Assembly (NCBI GenBank): GCA_902801565.1 | Contig: CADCIX010000002.1 | Coordinates: 62,001-126,000 of the forward strand | Origin: an uncultured Veillonellaceae bacterium | Lineage (GTDB): Bacteria; Bacillota; Negativicutes; Selenomonadales; Selenomonadaceae | DNA length: 64,000 bases | Reading direction: 5' to 3' | Shown here: in pieces, positions 25,595 through 34,425 of the stretch | How the letters are laid out: each line of letters opens with the position of its first letter | Position numbering within the stretch: position 1 is the first letter of the stretch | Notes under the pieces: model-generated | Seen by the model: the letters and a program-made list of their open reading frames with translations, nothing else | The model's database searches: none | What the model was told of the DNA's origin: nothing | Translations under genes and position numbers: made by a program

Positions 25595-27274
25595 TCATGG
25601 CCCCAGTTCCTCCAACCGGATGCTGCTCTGCAGGTTGATCTCGAAGGTGCGGGGCCAGGGGTAGCTCGTGTCGGCGGTGATATCGGCGATGCGGAGGGTT
25701 GTCCTGCCTGTGGGGGTGGCAAAGGAGACGGGCTGGCGGAAGGCACTGGTTTCCTTGTAGACATGGATGCGTTCCTTCATGGCATGTTGCAGCATGGCGT
25801 TTGCCCAGCGGGCATTGTGCTCCAGATCCAGGTCGGCGGTATTGGTATAGCCCGCCTTGATGAGGGAGGTGTTCACGAGATCGATGACGTCTTTTAAATA
25901 GAAGGCATCTTCTAGAAATCGGTTTTGCAGGAAGGTGAGATTGGCGGCGTAGAGGTTGATGGCATCTTGCGTGGTGGATGCCTCTTTTTGCTGCGCCAGG
26001 AAGAGACAGGACTGGGCAAGGGCCGTGCCGATGGAGTTGCTTGCCGTGTTCCAGCCTGCATAGGCGATCAGGGAGTTTATGGGATAGTTTTCGCGGATGA
26101 GCTGGGGCAGCAGGATCTCTGAGGCGAAGAAATGCTTGCTGAGATCCACGAGGGCTACCGGCTGGTCCTGTTCCCGGGCCTGCTGCAGGTATCGGACAGA
26201 TGTTGCCCTGCTGCCGAGGGTGTCCTCATCGCTGTTGTTGGTGGAGACGAAGAGGGTGAGATCGGCCTCCTCCGGCGAGGGGGCGGGGACAGCGTTCATC
26301 ATGTCGAGCTTTTCCTGCACGGTTTCTCCTGTGGAAATTGCCATGTAGGGCATGATGCGGCCTTCGCTTTTTTCATTGTTGTATTTCACGAAGATGCGGG
26401 GAACCAGATGGGTTTCCCGCATTTTGATTTCCGCCAGCAGCGTCAGGGCAATCTCGTCTGCCCCATGGGTGAGGAAGACCTGCTCCTCCGATATGCCCTT
26501 CTCTGCCAGATAGCGTCGCAGGGCCTCTTTTTCGATGTTGGGGATGCTGTAGGCCTCCCCGTCGTCCTGCCCAAGGATGAGGCGCGCCAGCACACCTTCT
26601 TTTGACAGTTCGGCAAGCTGCTTGTTGAGGGCGGTGCTCCCGCGGAAATGAGAAAGGTATTTTTCCATGCTTTCTGAGGATATCTTTGCCTCCAATGAGG
26701 CAATCTTCTCATCGTCCACGGGGAGACCGGCGGCTTTTTTCCCCACGAGGCGGGAATATTCCATGAGCCATCGCTTTTCGTAATAGCCGTCGATGGTGTC
26801 CTGCGGGGTGAGGCGAGGCAGGATGCTGAAGGCGTAGATGGGAACGTTGGGATGGTCGGCATGGAGTTTCCTGAGGAAGGCAAGCATGACAGAGATTTCC
26901 TCTTGGGAGGCATCCTTTTCCCGTGCTGCGAGAAGGCCGCCGTAGAGGAGCTGGTCGATGGAGAGGATCAGGGCATCGGCCTGCCCTATATTTTCCTGCA
27001 GCCATGACTGGAGGGCAGCCGTATTTCCCGGCAGGGAATAGTAGTCCTGGATTTCCGAGGGCGGGGGGATGACCTCATAGCTCGCGATGCGCCCGGCATC
27101 CATGACGAACTGGCGGCAGGGCGGCCGTCCGTCCAGCGGTACCAGAAGTATCTTCTTTGTGGGAGAAAATTGCGGTTGCACCGGGTGGCCGTGATAAAAG
27201 GGATGGAAAATATATTGGTAGAAAAGCAGCATGGCAAATACGCAGGACAGCAGACAGAAAACTCTTTTTTCCAC
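25595..27274 (-). CDS. DUF4127 family membrane-anchored or secreted protein
   Basis: 559 residues on the - strand. One N-terminal hydrophobic segment (CLLSCVFAMLLFYQYIF) is followed by the DUF4127 signature ILLVPLDGRPPCRQFV near residue 43. Other recognisable blocks are SIDQLLYGGLLAAR, YAFSILPRLTP, LTHGADEIALTLLAE and IAYAGWNTASNSIGTALAQ. The function of the family is not established. The ribosome-binding site is AGGAGGTTCC. Upstream lies a long imperfect hairpin element. Confidence 0.82.
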   Translation of the reverse strand: MEKRVFCLLSCVFAMLLFYQYIFHPFYHGHPVQPQFSPTKKILLVPLDGRPPCRQFVMDAGRIASYEVIPPPSEIQDYYSLPGNTAALQSWLQENIGQADALILSIDQLLYGGLLAAREKDASQEEISVMLAFLRKLHADHPNVPIYAFSILPRLTPQDTIDGYYEKRWLMEYSRLVGKKAAGLPVDDEKIASLEAKISSESMEKYLSHFRGSTALNKQLAELSKEGVLARLILGQDDGEAYSIPNIEKEALRRYLAEKGISEEQVFLTHGADEIALTLLAEIKMRETHLVPRIFVKYNNEKSEGRIMPYMAISTGETVQEKLDMMNAVPAPSPEEADLTLFVSTNNSDEDTLGSRATSVRYLQQAREQDQPVALVDLSKHFFASEILLPQLIRENYPINSLIAYAGWNTASNSIGTALAQSCLFLAQQKEASTTQDAINLYAANLTFLQNRFLEDAFYLKDVIDLVNTSLIKAGYTNTADLDLEHNARWANAMLQHAMKERIHVYKETSAFRQPVSFATPTGRTTLRIADITADTSYPWPRTFEINLQSSIRLEELGP

Positions 27275-27295
27275 AGGAACCTCCTTAGCCGGGGC

Positions 27296-27449
27296 GTGTT
27301 GAAAAACTCCGTTAGCACACTACAGCGGCCATTTTTCCGTCTGCCAGCGTCTTCGAAATCTTGACGTAGCTCTGCTACGACTGCGATTTCGCTTCCTTGC
27401 CATACGAAAAACTATCTCGCTGTAGTGCACAGCCTCCGTTTTTCAACAC
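27296..27449. repeat. 154-bp imperfect inverted-repeat element
   Basis: The ends are perfect 12-nt inverted repeats (GTGTTGAAAAAC at 27296-27307 and its complement at 27438-27449). Further in, CACTACAGCG (27318-27327) pairs with 27418-27427, and CGAAATC...CGTAG pairs with CTACG...GATTTCG around the centre. The whole element can fold on itself. There is no open frame. It resembles a MITE or large palindromic repeat; no target duplication is obvious. Confidence 0.62.
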
Positions 27450-27487
27450 ACCCAAATGGTTTTTTATCATTATAACCCGGGGACAGG

Positions 27488-27516
27488 TTCACGAAAAGGA
27501 AAAAGTATGGTAAAAT
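27488..27516 (+). promoter_or_regulatory. Possible promoter of rsmD
   Basis: TTCACG at 27488-27493 and TAAAAT at 27511-27516 are 17 bases apart, giving a leader of about 30 nt. Confidence 0.5.
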
Positions 27517-27550
27517 GGGAATGCTGAATCTGTTTTTTGGGGTGGAGTGC

Positions 27551-28123
27551 ATGAGAATCATCACGGGAAGGGCAAAAGGCTGCCGCTTGAAGACCCCGAA
27601 GGGGCAGGAAACCCGCCCGACGGCAGATCGCATCAAGGAATCCTTGTTCAACATTCTGGGAAACAAGGTTTCTGGCAGGAATGTGCTGGACCTCTTTGCA
27701 GGGACGGGGAGCCTCGGACTTGAGGCGCTTTCCCGTGGGGCGGCGCATGCGGTTCTGGTGGATCAGGCAACTGCTGCGATTCTCAGGGAAAATGCCCTGC
27801 ATACAAGATTGGAAGAGTGTGCCGAGATATGGAAGGGCGATGTCTTTTCAGCCATGGCAAGGATGGCTGGGGAGCAGAGGGTGTTTGACCTGGTTTTTTG
27901 CGATCCTCCCTATCGTCGGGGGCTTTGGGAAAAGGTGCTTTGTTTTCTGGATGCTTCTGACCTTTTTGCGGAGAATGGCATCCTGGTGGTGGAGCATGGT
28001 GCGGATGAGGTCGATATGCCGGTGCTTGACAGTCTCGTCTGTGTGCGGGGGGAGCGCTATGGGCATACGACACGGCTCAGCTTTTTTCAGCGTCGAAGCT
28101 ATGTGGGAGGCGATGGGGATTGA
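27551..28123 (+). CDS. rsmD: 16S rRNA (guanine-966-N2) methyltransferase
   Basis: 190 residues from ATG 27551. MRIITGRAKGCRLKTPKG and RPTADRIKESLFNIL are conserved starts of this family; LDLFAGTGSLGLEALSRGA is the SAM site and FCDPPY the catalytic NPPY-like motif. It methylates G966 of 16S rRNA. The stop overlaps the coaD start, an arrangement conserved in Firmicutes. Confidence 0.95.
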   Translation: MRIITGRAKGCRLKTPKGQETRPTADRIKESLFNILGNKVSGRNVLDLFAGTGSLGLEALSRGAAHAVLVDQATAAILRENALHTRLEECAEIWKGDVFSAMARMAGEQRVFDLVFCDPPYRRGLWEKVLCFLDASDLFAENGILVVEHGADEVDMPVLDSLVCVRGERYGHTTRLSFFQRRSYVGGDGD

Positions 28124-28599
28124 GACGTGCAGTTTGTTCCGGGAGTTTTGACCCGGTGACAATGGGGCATCTCGATATTTTTGAGCGTGCCAGCCGGATG
28201 TTTGACGAACTTATTGTCTGTGTGTTCCACAATGTGAAGAAAAAGCCTTTTTTTCCTGTGGAGCAGCGTGTGGCATTATTGCAGGAGGCTTCGGCACATA
28301 TTCCCAACCTGAGAGTGGATTCCTTTTCCGGTCTCTTGACAGACTATATGAGGGAGCATGAGGCGCAGATTATCGTGCGTGGTGTGCGCTCGGTGGCGGA
28401 TCTGGAATACGAGAGGAACGAGTCCAGGATGATTGCCCATCTGGATCCGAAGGTGGAGACGGTGTTTCTCCTGACGAGCACGCAGTATTCCTTTGTCAGT
28501 TCCTCCGGCATCCGCGAATTGGTCACTTTTGGTGCCAGTGTCCGGGGGCTTGTGCCGGATTGCGTGGAGCGTGCCATTGCTTCACGGCAGGATGGATGA
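28120..28599 (+). CDS. coaD: Phosphopantetheine adenylyltransferase
   Basis: 159 residues from TTG 28120, which overlaps the rsmD stop; GGGAGG at 28105-28110 is well placed. VCSGSFDPVTMGHLDIFERA and the C-terminal YSFVSSSGIRELVTFGASV are the CoaD landmarks. It makes dephospho-CoA from phosphopantetheine and ATP. Pantothenate synthesis genes (panC, panD) lie 22 kb away in the same window. Confidence 0.96.
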   Translation: MRRAVCSGSFDPVTMGHLDIFERASRMFDELIVCVFHNVKKKPFFPVEQRVALLQEASAHIPNLRVDSFSGLLTDYMREHEAQIIVRGVRSVADLEYERNESRMIAHLDPKVETVFLLTSTQYSFVSSSGIRELVTFGASVRGLVPDCVERAIASRQDG

Positions 28600-28639
28600 G
28601 ATGATATTAAATTAAACTATATAAGAAGGTAGTGAGAGC

Positions 28640-29245
28640 ATGTCTGTACGGGATATATTGGACAAGATAGAGAATTTGGTGGCAGGGGCATCCCATGTTC
28701 CCCTTTCCGGCAAATGCATGATTGATGAGAATGACCTGGTGCATCTTGTGGAAGAGCTCAGGAATGACTTGCCGAATGAGTTGTCCCAGGCAAACCAGAT
28801 CATGAAGGACCGGGAAAAGATTCTTGGCGATGCCCAAAAAGAAGCCGACCACATCGTGGATGAGGCAAAGAAGTATGCCCAGAGATTGACGAATGAGAAT
28901 GATATCGTGCGTCAGGCCAGGGAGAAGGAACGGACGATCCTGCAACAGACGCGGGAGCAGGAGCGCGAGATCATGGAGCGTACCCGCCAGAATTCTCAGC
29001 AGCTCCGCGATGATGCGGATCGCTACGCGAACCAGGTCTTCGACCAGCTCATCATGCATGTGTCGAATACTTTTCAAGGAGTACAGCAGGCGGAACAGGG
29101 ACTCCATCAGGCCCGTCAGGTGCTCCAGCAGGCAAAGGACCAGATGAACCGCAGCGCCCAGCAGCAGAACCCGCCAGTGGCTTCTGCGCAGCCTTCTGCA
29201 CAAGCTCCGGCACAGGCTCCTGCACAGTTGCCGAATCAGCAATAA
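28640..29245 (+). CDS. Coiled-coil protein with Gln/Pro/Ala-rich tail
   Basis: 201 residues. The first 60 residues form a short globular part (VRDILDKIENLVAGASHVPLSGKCMIDENDLVHLVEELRNDLP) that recurs in Firmicute coiled-coil proteins near coaD. Residues 60-165 are a long charged coiled coil rich in Q, E, R and D, and the tail is low-complexity (QPSAQAPAQAPAQ). It resembles DivIVA- or F0 subunit-b-like scaffold proteins by composition only. It has its own ribosome-binding site and ends in a terminator. Confidence 0.72.
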   Translation: MSVRDILDKIENLVAGASHVPLSGKCMIDENDLVHLVEELRNDLPNELSQANQIMKDREKILGDAQKEADHIVDEAKKYAQRLTNENDIVRQAREKERTILQQTREQEREIMERTRQNSQQLRDDADRYANQVFDQLIMHVSNTFQGVQQAEQGLHQARQVLQQAKDQMNRSAQQQNPPVASAQPSAQAPAQAPAQLPNQQ

Positions 29246-29273
29246 AAGTGTCACAAAGAGTATCATAAGCCCA

Positions 29274-29304
29274 AGCTCTTCCCGGTGGGAAGGGCTTTGT
29301 TTTT
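29274..29304 (+). terminator. Intrinsic terminator after the coiled-coil gene
   Basis: AGCTCTTCCC (29274-29283) pairs with GGGAAGGGCT (29287-29296), with one G-T pair, a 3-nt loop and TTGTTTTT behind it. Confidence 0.82.
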
Positions 29305-29333
29305 AAAAGCACGCCTTAGGGGAGGAGAATGTC

Positions 29334-30092
29334 TTGAAGGACGAGGATATCCGGGAATTGTTGCGTCAATATAAGGAAGGAAGCATCCAGGAAGAAGTCG
29401 TCATGCAAAGGATGCGGGACATTCCCTTTGAAGATATGGGTTTTGCCGAGGTGGATCATCATCGGGAGATGCGGCAGGGCTTTCCTGAGGTGATCTATGC
29501 CGAGGGAAAGACGAAGGAACAGGTTCTTTCCATCCTGCAGTCCCTTTACCGGAACAGCAGAGGGAATCTCATGGCGACGCGGGCGAGCAGGGAGAAATAT
29601 GAATTCGTGAAGAAACAGATGCCAGAGATGGAATATGATGAAGCGGCCCGTATCATCTATCTCGAGCGGGACAAAACAATTGTGCGGGATGAGGAACGCT
29701 ATGTTCTCGTGGTGACGGCGGGAACCAGTGATATTCCCGTGGCGGAGGAGGCCCGGCTCACGGCATGGCTTTGGGGGAATCTCGTGAAGACGTGCTATGA
29801 CTGCGGTGTGGCCGGGATTCATCGGCTCTTTGCCCATCTGGAGGAAATCCGCTCCGCCAATGTCATCATCGTCATTGCCGGCATGGAGGGCGCCCTTGCA
29901 AGTGTTGTGGGAGGGCTTACGGACAAGCCTGTGATCGCTGTCCCGACGAGCATCGGTTATGGCGCGTCCTTTCACGGATTGTCGGCCCTTCTCTCCATGC
30001 TCAACAGCTGCGCGTCGGGGGTGTCTGTGGTGAATATCGACAATGGGTTCGGTGCTGGCGTATTGGCCAGCAAGATCAACAAGATGAGGTGA
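29334..30092 (+). CDS. larB: Pyridinium-3,5-bisthiocarboxylate nickel cofactor synthesis protein LarB
   Basis: 252 residues from TTG 29334, after GGGGAGGAG; the nearby ATG at 29329 is out of frame. The N-terminal GFAEVDHHREMRQGFPEVIYAEGKT and the PurE-like C-terminal domain (VVTAGTSDIPVAEEA, VIIVIAGMEGALASVVGGL, PVIAVPTSIGYGASFHG) are typical. LarB carboxylates and hydrolyses nicotinic acid adenine dinucleotide to start the nickel-pincer cofactor. It is followed by larC at 4 bases; larA is 17 kb further on. Confidence 0.94.
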   Translation: MKDEDIRELLRQYKEGSIQEEVVMQRMRDIPFEDMGFAEVDHHREMRQGFPEVIYAEGKTKEQVLSILQSLYRNSRGNLMATRASREKYEFVKKQMPEMEYDEAARIIYLERDKTIVRDEERYVLVVTAGTSDIPVAEEARLTAWLWGNLVKTCYDCGVAGIHRLFAHLEEIRSANVIIVIAGMEGALASVVGGLTDKPVIAVPTSIGYGASFHGLSALLSMLNSCASGVSVVNIDNGFGAGVLASKINKMR

Positions 30093-30096
30093 GGAT

Positions 30097-31419
30097 ATGA
30101 AGGCGGTTTATCTTGACTGTTTTTCCGGCATCAGCGGCAATATGCTCTTAGGCGCATTTTTGCAGGCGGGTGTCCCCCAGGCGCATCTGGAAAAGGAGCT
30201 CAGGAAGCTCCCCGTGGAGGATGAGTACGTGCTGCATGTGGATTCCGTGAACAGGAACGGGATTCAGGCAGTCTATGTGAATGTAGAGCTTACGGGGCGA
30301 AAAATGGTTTCCATGGCAGAGCATGCGAATCGCCATCAGGAAGACCATCACCATGAGGAACATCATTGCCATGAAGACCATCCTCATGAGGATCATCACC
30401 ATGAGGAGCACCATCATCACGAAGAGCACCATCATCATGAGGGACACCACCATAGGACGATGGCTTCTATTCGCGATATGATCGAAAGATCTGCCCTGGA
30501 GGATGGCGTGAAGCAGAAGAGCCTTGCCATTTTTGAGGTTCTTGCGGAGGCCGAGGGAAAGGTGCATGGGAAGCCGAAGGATGAGGTGACGTTCCATGAA
30601 GTGGGAGCTGTGGATTCCATCGTGGATATTGTGGGCACGGCAATCTGCATGGAATATCTCGATGTCGATCGGGTGTTCACCTCGAAGCTCAATACGGGAA
30701 GCGGCTTCGTGAAGTGCGCCCATGGGCTCATGCCAGTGCCTGCCCCGGCGGTGGCGGAATTGCTGAAGGGATTCCCTTCCTATCATAAAGGAGCAGAAAA
30801 GGAACTTACCACACCTACGGGGGCGGCGGTGGTGAAAGCACTGGCCATCCATGAGGAGAGTCTGCCGGAGGATTTCACCGTGGAGACGATTGCCTATGGT
30901 GCCGGGACCTGGAAGCTGGAGATTCCCAATGTGCTTCGGCTCTACCTTGGGGAATACCAGGGGAAGCGCGAGAGCAAATGCTGCCTTTTGGAGACGAATA
31001 TTGATGACATGAATCCCCAGATTTATGGATACCTTTACGATTGCCTTCTCGGGGCAGGGGCGTTAGATGTCTGGGTGACAAACATCTACATGAAAAAGAA
31101 CCGTCCTGCTCAGACCCTTTCTGTCCTTGTGGACGAGGCCCATCAGGAGGCCTGCACGGAAATCGTGTTTCGGGAAACCACGAGCATCGGGATTCGGGTG
31201 CTCCCCATCGGACGGCGCATAGAAGCGGTGCGGCGCATCGCAAAGGTCGAGACAAGGCACGGCGATGTGCGGTGCAAGATCAGCGCCTATCGCGGGAAGA
31301 TCGTGTCTGTTTCGGCAGAATATGAGGACTGCAGGCAGATTGCAGAGAGGGAGAAGGTGCCGTTGAAGAATGTCCAGCAGGAGGCCTTGCGCATCCTCGC
31401 CGGACGCCTTGGCGAATAA
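30097..31419 (+). CDS. larC: Nickel insertion protein LarC, single uninterrupted frame
   Basis: 440 residues. YLDCFSGISGNMLLGAFL starts the protein; FHEVGAVDSIVDIVGTAICMEYL, LTTPTGAAVVKAL, and LLETNIDDMNPQIYGYLYD with RPAQTLSVLVDE complete the family pattern. LarC inserts nickel into the pincer cofactor using CTP. In Lactobacillus plantarum larC is split by a programmed frameshift; here it is one frame. Residues about 76-120 hold 24 histidines in runs (HHHEE, HHHHEE), probably a nickel-binding or storage loop. Confidence 0.95.
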   Translation: MKAVYLDCFSGISGNMLLGAFLQAGVPQAHLEKELRKLPVEDEYVLHVDSVNRNGIQAVYVNVELTGRKMVSMAEHANRHQEDHHHEEHHCHEDHPHEDHHHEEHHHHEEHHHHEGHHHRTMASIRDMIERSALEDGVKQKSLAIFEVLAEAEGKVHGKPKDEVTFHEVGAVDSIVDIVGTAICMEYLDVDRVFTSKLNTGSGFVKCAHGLMPVPAPAVAELLKGFPSYHKGAEKELTTPTGAAVVKALAIHEESLPEDFTVETIAYGAGTWKLEIPNVLRLYLGEYQGKRESKCCLLETNIDDMNPQIYGYLYDCLLGAGALDVWVTNIYMKKNRPAQTLSVLVDEAHQEACTEIVFRETTSIGIRVLPIGRRIEAVRRIAKVETRHGDVRCKISAYRGKIVSVSAEYEDCRQIAEREKVPLKNVQQEALRILAGRLGE

Positions 31420-31435
31420 GAAAGCAGTTTCTTTC

Positions 31436-31464
31436 TTGACAAAAGGAATTGCAGTCGTTATAAT
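31436..31464 (+). promoter_or_regulatory. Consensus promoter of yceD-rpmF
   Basis: TTGACA (31436-31441) and TATAAT (31459-31464) match the sigma-A consensus exactly with 17-base spacing. Transcription should start near 31470-31472, only about a dozen bases before ATG 31483. Confidence 0.88.
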
Positions 31465-31482
31465 GGTTTGAGGTTGATGCTG

Positions 31483-31995
31483 ATGATAGTGAATATTGCT
31501 GATTTGAATGTCGGTGCAGGGAAGGAAATTCCTTTTGCATTTGAGGTATCTGCGGAGGACATGGATGCTGTTTTCGATGACTGTGCCTTTGAGGGTGTGA
31601 TTGCCGTCAAGGGAAAGGTTGTGAATACAGGAACCTGTTATCGGGCAGAGGGAATCATTGAATGCAGGAGGACTTTTGTCTGTGACCGGTGCCTTGAACC
31701 GTGCGCGGAGGATCAGAGGATTGAATTCTCGGAGGATTTTCGGCGCATGTGCGATGGAATGACAGCGGATGATGAAGCGAATGTTTTCGACGGAGACGCT
31801 ATGGATATCACGGGCCTGGTTCGTGATACACTTCTGGCGGCACAGCCGCTCAGCAATATCTGCAAGCCTGACTGCAAGGGGCTCTGTCCTGTCTGCGGTG
31901 CGAACCTGAACCACGGCGATTGCGGCTGTGACAGGTTTGTTCCGGATCCGAGGCTTGCGGCATTGCAGCAATTCAGAAATATGGGAAGCGAATGA
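31483..31995 (+). CDS. yceD: YceD family (DUF177) rRNA accumulation protein
   Basis: 170 residues from ATG 31483; ATG 31477 and TTG 31468 are in frame, but GAGG at 31470-31473 favours 31483. CDRCLEP and CKPDCKGLCPVCGANLNHGDCGC are the cysteine motifs of the family. YceD precedes rpmF across bacteria and is needed for normal 23S rRNA levels in plants and E. coli. The mRNA start predicted from the promoter leaves almost no leader. Confidence 0.92.
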   Translation: MIVNIADLNVGAGKEIPFAFEVSAEDMDAVFDDCAFEGVIAVKGKVVNTGTCYRAEGIIECRRTFVCDRCLEPCAEDQRIEFSEDFRRMCDGMTADDEANVFDGDAMDITGLVRDTLLAAQPLSNICKPDCKGLCPVCGANLNHGDCGCDRFVPDPRLAALQQFRNMGSE

Positions 31996-32016
31996 TGTCA
32001 AGGAGGTGTATCTGGA

Positions 32017-32196
32017 ATGGCAGTACCAAAGCGCAAGATGTCAAAGGCTCGTCGCGATAAGCGTCGTGCCAATTGGAAACTGGAGACTCCCGGATTCACG
32101 GCCTGCCCGCAGTGCCACGAACCGAGGATGCCCCATCATGTATGCCCGGAATGTGGTTATTATGACGGCAAGCAGGTCATCCAGGAGGCTGAATGA
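32017..32196 (+). CDS. rpmF: 50S ribosomal protein L32
   Basis: 59 residues, MAVPKRKMSKARRDKRRANW onward. The four zinc cysteines are in CPQC and CPEC (the C+ form of L32). AAGGAGGTG lies eight bases upstream. It is coupled to yceD as in most bacteria and followed by a terminator. Confidence 0.97.
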   Translation: MAVPKRKMSKARRDKRRANWKLETPGFTACPQCHEPRMPHHVCPECGYYDGKQVIQEAE

Positions 32197-32206
32197 AATT
32201 TTTCAT

Positions 32207-32240
32207 GAGCAGGATGTAATTATGTCCTGCTCGTTTTCTT
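32207..32240 (+). terminator. Intrinsic terminator after rpmF
   Basis: GAGCAGGA (32207-32214) pairs with TCCTGCTC (32225-32232), followed by GTTTTCTT. Confidence 0.82.
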
Positions 32241-32348
32241 TATAATGCATTGTTCAATTATAGAGGCTTGGGGGACATTTCTTGCCTCGTTATATGAGCA
32301 GGAGTCTTTCGGATGGTGTCGCTGGAAGACAGGTAGGAGGGTACTTCA

Positions 32349-33377
32349 GTGAAAATCGCAGTGGATGCCATGGGAGGGGATTTTGCTCCAGAGCAGATCG
32401 TCTTCGGGGCAGTGCGGGCGGCCAGGAAATATCAATGTGAAATCGTTTTGGTGGGGGATGAGACTGCCATCCGCAGCGTTTTGGAGCGCGAGAAAGGATG
32501 GGAGGACCTGAATATCACGATTCACCATGCCAGTGAGGTCATAGGCATGGGGGAGCATCCGGCAGATGCCGTGCGGACGAAAAAGGATGCTTCTGTTGTT
32601 GTGGCGACGCAGCTTGTGAAGGACGGGGAATGTGATGCCGTGCTTTCCGCGGGCAGCACCGGGGCCGCGGTGACGGCAGCCCAGCTCATATTGAAGCGGA
32701 TACGCGGGATCGGGCGCCCGACCATTGCGACGCCAATGCCGACACCCAAGGGAGTCACGCTCCTGCTGGATTCCGGCGCCAACGTGGACAGCAAGCCCGA
32801 GCACCTCGTGCAGAGCGGAATGATGGGCGCTCTTTATGCCGAGCATGTTTTTGGCAAGGAGAATCCACGGGTGGGACTTCTGAACATCGGCGAGGAAGAG
32901 ACGAAGGGCAACGAGCAGGCAAAAGCGACCTATCAGCTTCTGAAGACGATGCGAACCATCAACTTCATCGGTAATGCGGAAGGCCGGGATGTTCCCAAGG
33001 GAAACTTCGATGTTGTAATTTGTGATGGATTTGTTGGCAATATTGTGTTAAAATTTGCAGAGGGACTGGCAAAAACGATTCTGAAACTTATCAAGGAAGC
33101 CATCAAGGATGGCGGGATTTTTGCCAAACTTGGTGCACTTTTGCTGATGCCGACGCTCAAGAAGCTCGGCAAGCGTCTGGATGTCACAGAATACGGTGGG
33201 GCACCGCTTCTTGGGGTTAATGGTTGCTGCATCATCAGCCATGGTTCCTCCAATGCCAAGTCTATTTGTAGCGCCATTGGTGTGGCGAACGAGTATGTCA
33301 AGAGCAATGTTCTCGGACATATCCGTGATGCATTGACAAAGGAGGAGATGCTGGCAAAGGACGGCGAAAACAGGTGA
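32349..33377 (+). CDS. plsX: Phosphate acyltransferase PlsX
   Basis: 342 residues from GTG 32349, after GTAGGAGGG. IAVDAMGGDFAPEQIVFGAVRA, VLSAGSTGAAVTAA, MPTPKGVTLLLDSGANVD and VGLLNIGEEETKGNE are diagnostic. It converts acyl-ACP to acyl-phosphate for phospholipid synthesis. It opens the fatty-acid gene cluster. No fapR lies upstream and fabH, which often follows, is missing. Confidence 0.96.
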   Translation: MKIAVDAMGGDFAPEQIVFGAVRAARKYQCEIVLVGDETAIRSVLEREKGWEDLNITIHHASEVIGMGEHPADAVRTKKDASVVVATQLVKDGECDAVLSAGSTGAAVTAAQLILKRIRGIGRPTIATPMPTPKGVTLLLDSGANVDSKPEHLVQSGMMGALYAEHVFGKENPRVGLLNIGEEETKGNEQAKATYQLLKTMRTINFIGNAEGRDVPKGNFDVVICDGFVGNIVLKFAEGLAKTILKLIKEAIKDGGIFAKLGALLLMPTLKKLGKRLDVTEYGGAPLLGVNGCCIISHGSSNAKSICSAIGVANEYVKSNVLGHIRDALTKEEMLAKDGENR

Positions 33378-33422
33378 TTCGTTGCCCCTGTGATATTCAT
33401 GGGTTAAGGAGGATTTATCTTT

Positions 33423-34370
33423 ATGTTTGAAAACAATGTGATCTGTAAATTGCTCAATATAAAATATCCCATCCTGCAGGGGGGCATGGCCTGGATTGGT
33501 ACAGCTGAACTGGCGTCGGCAGTATCCAATGCGGGAGGCCTTGGCATCATCGGCGCAGGACACATGCCTCCGGATGCCCTGCGTGCGGAGATCCACAAGG
33601 CCAAGGAGCGGACAGAAAAGCCCTTCGGTGTTAATGTCATGCTCATGAGCCCCTTCGTAAAAGAGGTTATGCAGGTCGTATTGGAGGAAAAGGTGCCGGT
33701 GGTGACTACCGGAGCTGGAAATCCAGGCGAGTACGTTCCTGCGCTCAAGGAGATCGGCACGAAGGTCATCCCCGTGGTGGCCTCTGTGGCATTGGCAAAG
33801 CGTCTTGTGCGCAGCGGTGCGGATGCGGTCATTGCGGAGGGTACGGAATCCGGCGGCCATATCGGTGAGATCACGACCATGGCGCTTGTGCCCCAGGTAG
33901 TGGATGCCGTGGATGTTCCCGTCATTGCGGCGGGTGGCATCGCGGATTCCCGCGGGGTGGCAGCGGCTTTTGCGCTGGGCGCCCATGCAGTGCAGATGGG
34001 CTCCCGCTTCGTGGTGAGCGAGGAGTGCATTGCCCATCCGAACTATAAGGAACTGGTATTGAAGGCGAAGGATCGTTCCACGGTGGTAACAGGACGTTCC
34101 CTCGGACATCCGGCTCGTGTCATCGCCAACAAGCTCTCCCGTCGTTACGAGGAGATGGAGGCGGCAGGCGCCTCGCCGGAGGAATTGGAAAAACTGGGTG
34201 TTGGAAGTCTGCATCGTGCTACCCATGAAGGGGATGTGGAGAACGGTTCCGTCATGATCGGGGAGATTTCCGGCATGCTCAAGGACATCAAGCCTGTCAA
34301 GGCCATCATAGAGGATATTGTGAACGGATTGCCGGACACCTTCAAGAGCATCGAGGCCAATGTGGATTGA
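33423..34370 (+). CDS. fabK: Enoyl-ACP reductase II (FabK)
   Basis: 315 residues. YPILQGGMAWIGTAELASAVSNAGGLGIIGAG, EGTESGGHIGE and AGGIADSRGVAAAFALGAHAVQMGSRF form the FMN-binding TIM-barrel pattern of FabK. It catalyses the last reduction of each elongation cycle, in place of FabI. Its position between plsX and fabD supports the fatty-acid role over a nitronate oxygenase one. AAGGAGG precedes the ATG. Confidence 0.93.
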   Translation: MFENNVICKLLNIKYPILQGGMAWIGTAELASAVSNAGGLGIIGAGHMPPDALRAEIHKAKERTEKPFGVNVMLMSPFVKEVMQVVLEEKVPVVTTGAGNPGEYVPALKEIGTKVIPVVASVALAKRLVRSGADAVIAEGTESGGHIGEITTMALVPQVVDAVDVPVIAAGGIADSRGVAAAFALGAHAVQMGSRFVVSEECIAHPNYKELVLKAKDRSTVVTGRSLGHPARVIANKLSRRYEEMEAAGASPEELEKLGVGSLHRATHEGDVENGSVMIGEISGMLKDIKPVKAIIEDIVNGLPDTFKSIEANVD

Positions 34371-34425
34371 TCGTGTCTTTGTTTGCTGTGATTTATGAGC
34401 CTGTTGCAGAAATGGGGGAAATGAA

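Noticed and set aside
30325-30450. Tandem CATCAT/CACCAT repeats, considered as a microsatellite or CRISPR-like array
   Set aside because: They encode the histidine-rich loop of LarC in frame and have no spacer-repeat structure.
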